A DNA stretch of 6,048 bases from Thermotogae bacterium (lineage in GTDB: Bacteria; Thermotogota; Thermotogae; Thermotogales; DSM-5069), in assembly GCA_003641785.1 (NCBI GenBank), contig QNAO01000061.1, positions 1 to 6,048 on the forward strand, given 5' to 3'. Below are positions 4,734-6,048 of the stretch, piece after piece; position 1 is the stretch's first letter; each line of letters begins with the position of its first letter. Both the position numbers and the translations under genes were made by a program. The notes beneath the pieces are model-generated. The model ran no database searches. It worked only from the letters and a program-made list of their open reading frames with translations, and was not told the DNA's origin.

Positions 4734-6048
4734 CTAATTCTCTTTTAGCCATCGATTTTCCCATCTATTCGCAAGGTGTAAAAAAGATAGAAAACCTGTA
4801 GAAGACACATAGAAGAACCTGTTCACGCGATAAAGGAATCTCACCATGGGATCGTCTATTTTATAATCATAGTTGAAGGTACTTCCCAGGTACTTTTTAG
4901 ATACCTTCAGATATTGTTCAAACTCAGTTCCCGCAAGAGGAAGAAGCCTGGCTGTGATTGAAACTCCCTTCAGTTTCCCCTTCGGCATTTTTCTTTTTAC
5001 TTTTCGAAGAAATGCCAGGGATTCTTCAACTTCTTCTATTGAAGTTCTATCATCGAACATTATGAAGCCAAGTCTTGTGTAAATGTTCAGTTCTGAAAGA
5101 ATGTCGACTGCGCGTAAGTTGTCTTCAACAGTTGTGTCTTTTTTTAAGCGATCCAGCATGCTCTGCGAACCTGATTCAACTCCGAGGAAAACCTTTCGTA
5201 AACCGGACTCTTTGAGAAGTTTGAAAAGACTCATCTCAACGCTGTCTGTTCTGCATTCAATACTGTAGCGAATCTTCAGGTTTTTTCGTATTAAAAGGTG
5301 CGCTATCTCTTCAGCTCGCTCTCGGCTGCAAAGGAAGTTGGCATCGTTGAATGCCAGAAACTGAACGCCGTGTTCTTTAACTAAATAAGTTATCTCTTCA
5401 ACAACATTTTCGGCGCTTCTCATTTTCAGTTTGCTACCTGAAAGAGAAAAGAAAGGCACGACACTGCAGAAGTTACATCTTCCGAAGCAACCTCGAGACG
5501 ATACTATCGCCGCGTAGCCAAGGGTTTTCAGCGCGAAAGGGAGCAGATCTCTTGATGGAAAAGGCACAAGATCCAGGTCAGTGAGGGTAGGCTTTATCTC
5601 ATTGCTTTTTGTTTCACCGTCGCTTGAGTATGCTATGCACGGAGTTTGATGCCAGTCTCTTTGCTGTAGTATGTTTTGAGCAAGTTGGGTGAACGTCTTT
5701 TCACCTTCACCGAGAACAACCGAATTGATTTGGGGAAACGTTTCAAGCAATTCTCTGTAAGCAAAAGAGGGAAATATACCTCCCACTGAGATGTGGCACT
5801 TGATGCCAAATTTTCTCATTTGCGTGATAAATCTTATTGAGTCAAACACGTAATCCTGAAAGGGAATTGAAACACCCACAATTTTTGGATTCCAATCCAA
5901 GATATCTGACACCGCTTTAGCGGGCGGTATCTTTTGAAGTCTTGGATCGATTACTTTGACAGAAATGCCGTTCTTTCTCAGGAACGATGCTATGTACTCT
6001 AAGCCTATGTGTTCATAACCTGTGATACCCCTAAGAGGAGGGTTTACC
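4734..6048 (-). CDS. B12-binding-domain radical SAM protein, 5' end outside the window
   Basis: An iron-sulfur enzyme that cleaves S-adenosylmethionine to start radical chemistry; substrate unknown. 437 residues are visible, and the frame is open to the edge. Upstream of GTG 5912 it continues with VNPPLRGITGYEHIGLEYIA, the typical first strand and helix of a cobalamin-binding domain, so only a few residues are probably missing and GTG 5912 is internal. The N-terminal domain (about 1-130) shows SVGGIFPSF and VLGEGE. FPSRDLL precedes the core. The cluster motif RGCFGRCNFC (CxxxCxxC) has cysteines at visible residues 187, 191 and 194. The DxHxxG cobalamin ligand motif is absent, as in many members of this class. 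The C-terminus (about the last 37 residues) is rich in aromatic and basic residues and might sit on the membrane. It converges on the LtaS-family gene. Family members methylate unactivated carbons, couple lipids or build cofactors; none can be chosen here. Confidence 0.88.
   Translation of the reverse strand, partial: VNPPLRGITGYEHIGLEYIASFLRKNGISVKVIDPRLQKIPPAKAVSDILDWNPKIVGVSIPFQDYVFDSIRFITQMRKFGIKCHISVGGIFPSFAYRELLETFPQINSVVLGEGEKTFTQLAQNILQQRDWHQTPCIAYSSDGETKSNEIKPTLTDLDLVPFPSRDLLPFALKTLGYAAIVSSRGCFGRCNFCSVVPFFSLSGSKLKMRSAENVVEEITYLVKEHGVQFLAFNDANFLCSRERAEEIAHLLIRKNLKIRYSIECRTDSVEMSLFKLLKESGLRKVFLGVESGSQSMLDRLKKDTTVEDNLRAVDILSELNIYTRLGFIMFDDRTSIEEVEESLAFLRKVKRKMPKGKLKGVSITARLLPLAGTEFEQYLKVSKKYLGSTFNYDYKIDDPMVRFLYRVNRFFYVSSTGFLSFLHLANRWENRWLKEN

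Overview
The window looks like chromosomal DNA from a fermentative anaerobe, most likely a member of the Thermotogota (Pseudothermotoga/Thermotoga type). That placement is an inference. It rests on the gene order fumarase alpha, fumarase beta, malic enzyme, which I recall from Thermotoga genomes, on moderately AT-rich DNA with tight gene packing, and on strong Shine-Dalgarno sites serving TTG starts. There is no rRNA or other marker gene to confirm it.

Layout. (1) Positions 32-2509, minus strand: a compact, translationally coupled operon for a two-subunit class I (iron-sulfur) fumarase followed by an NAD-type malic enzyme. Together these would convert fumarate to malate and then to pyruvate, CO2 and NADH. 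(2) Positions 2510-2852: a roughly 340-base AT-rich divergent control region. It holds an 11-codon leader ORF with a near-perfect ribosome binding site that ends 2 nt before the fumarase start, a nested inverted repeat, a possible 53-residue small protein read rightward, and weak promoter candidates. (3) Positions 2853-4664, plus strand: a complete LtaS-family polyglycerol-phosphate/phosphoglycerol transferase, with five N-terminal membrane helices and an extracytoplasmic sulfatase-fold domain that keeps every catalytic residue I could check. (4) Positions 4665-4733: a 69-base convergent gap without a convincing terminator. (5) Positions 4734-6048, minus strand: a B12-binding-domain radical SAM enzyme whose reading frame stays open to the window edge, so its 5' end lies outside.

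No tRNA, rRNA, CRISPR array, IS element or phage gene was seen. The least ordinary part is the divergent region 2510-2852. The main annotation traps are start codons: four of the longest-ORF starts are probably not the real ones. These are GTG 1219, TTG 1737, GTG 2518 and GTG 5912.
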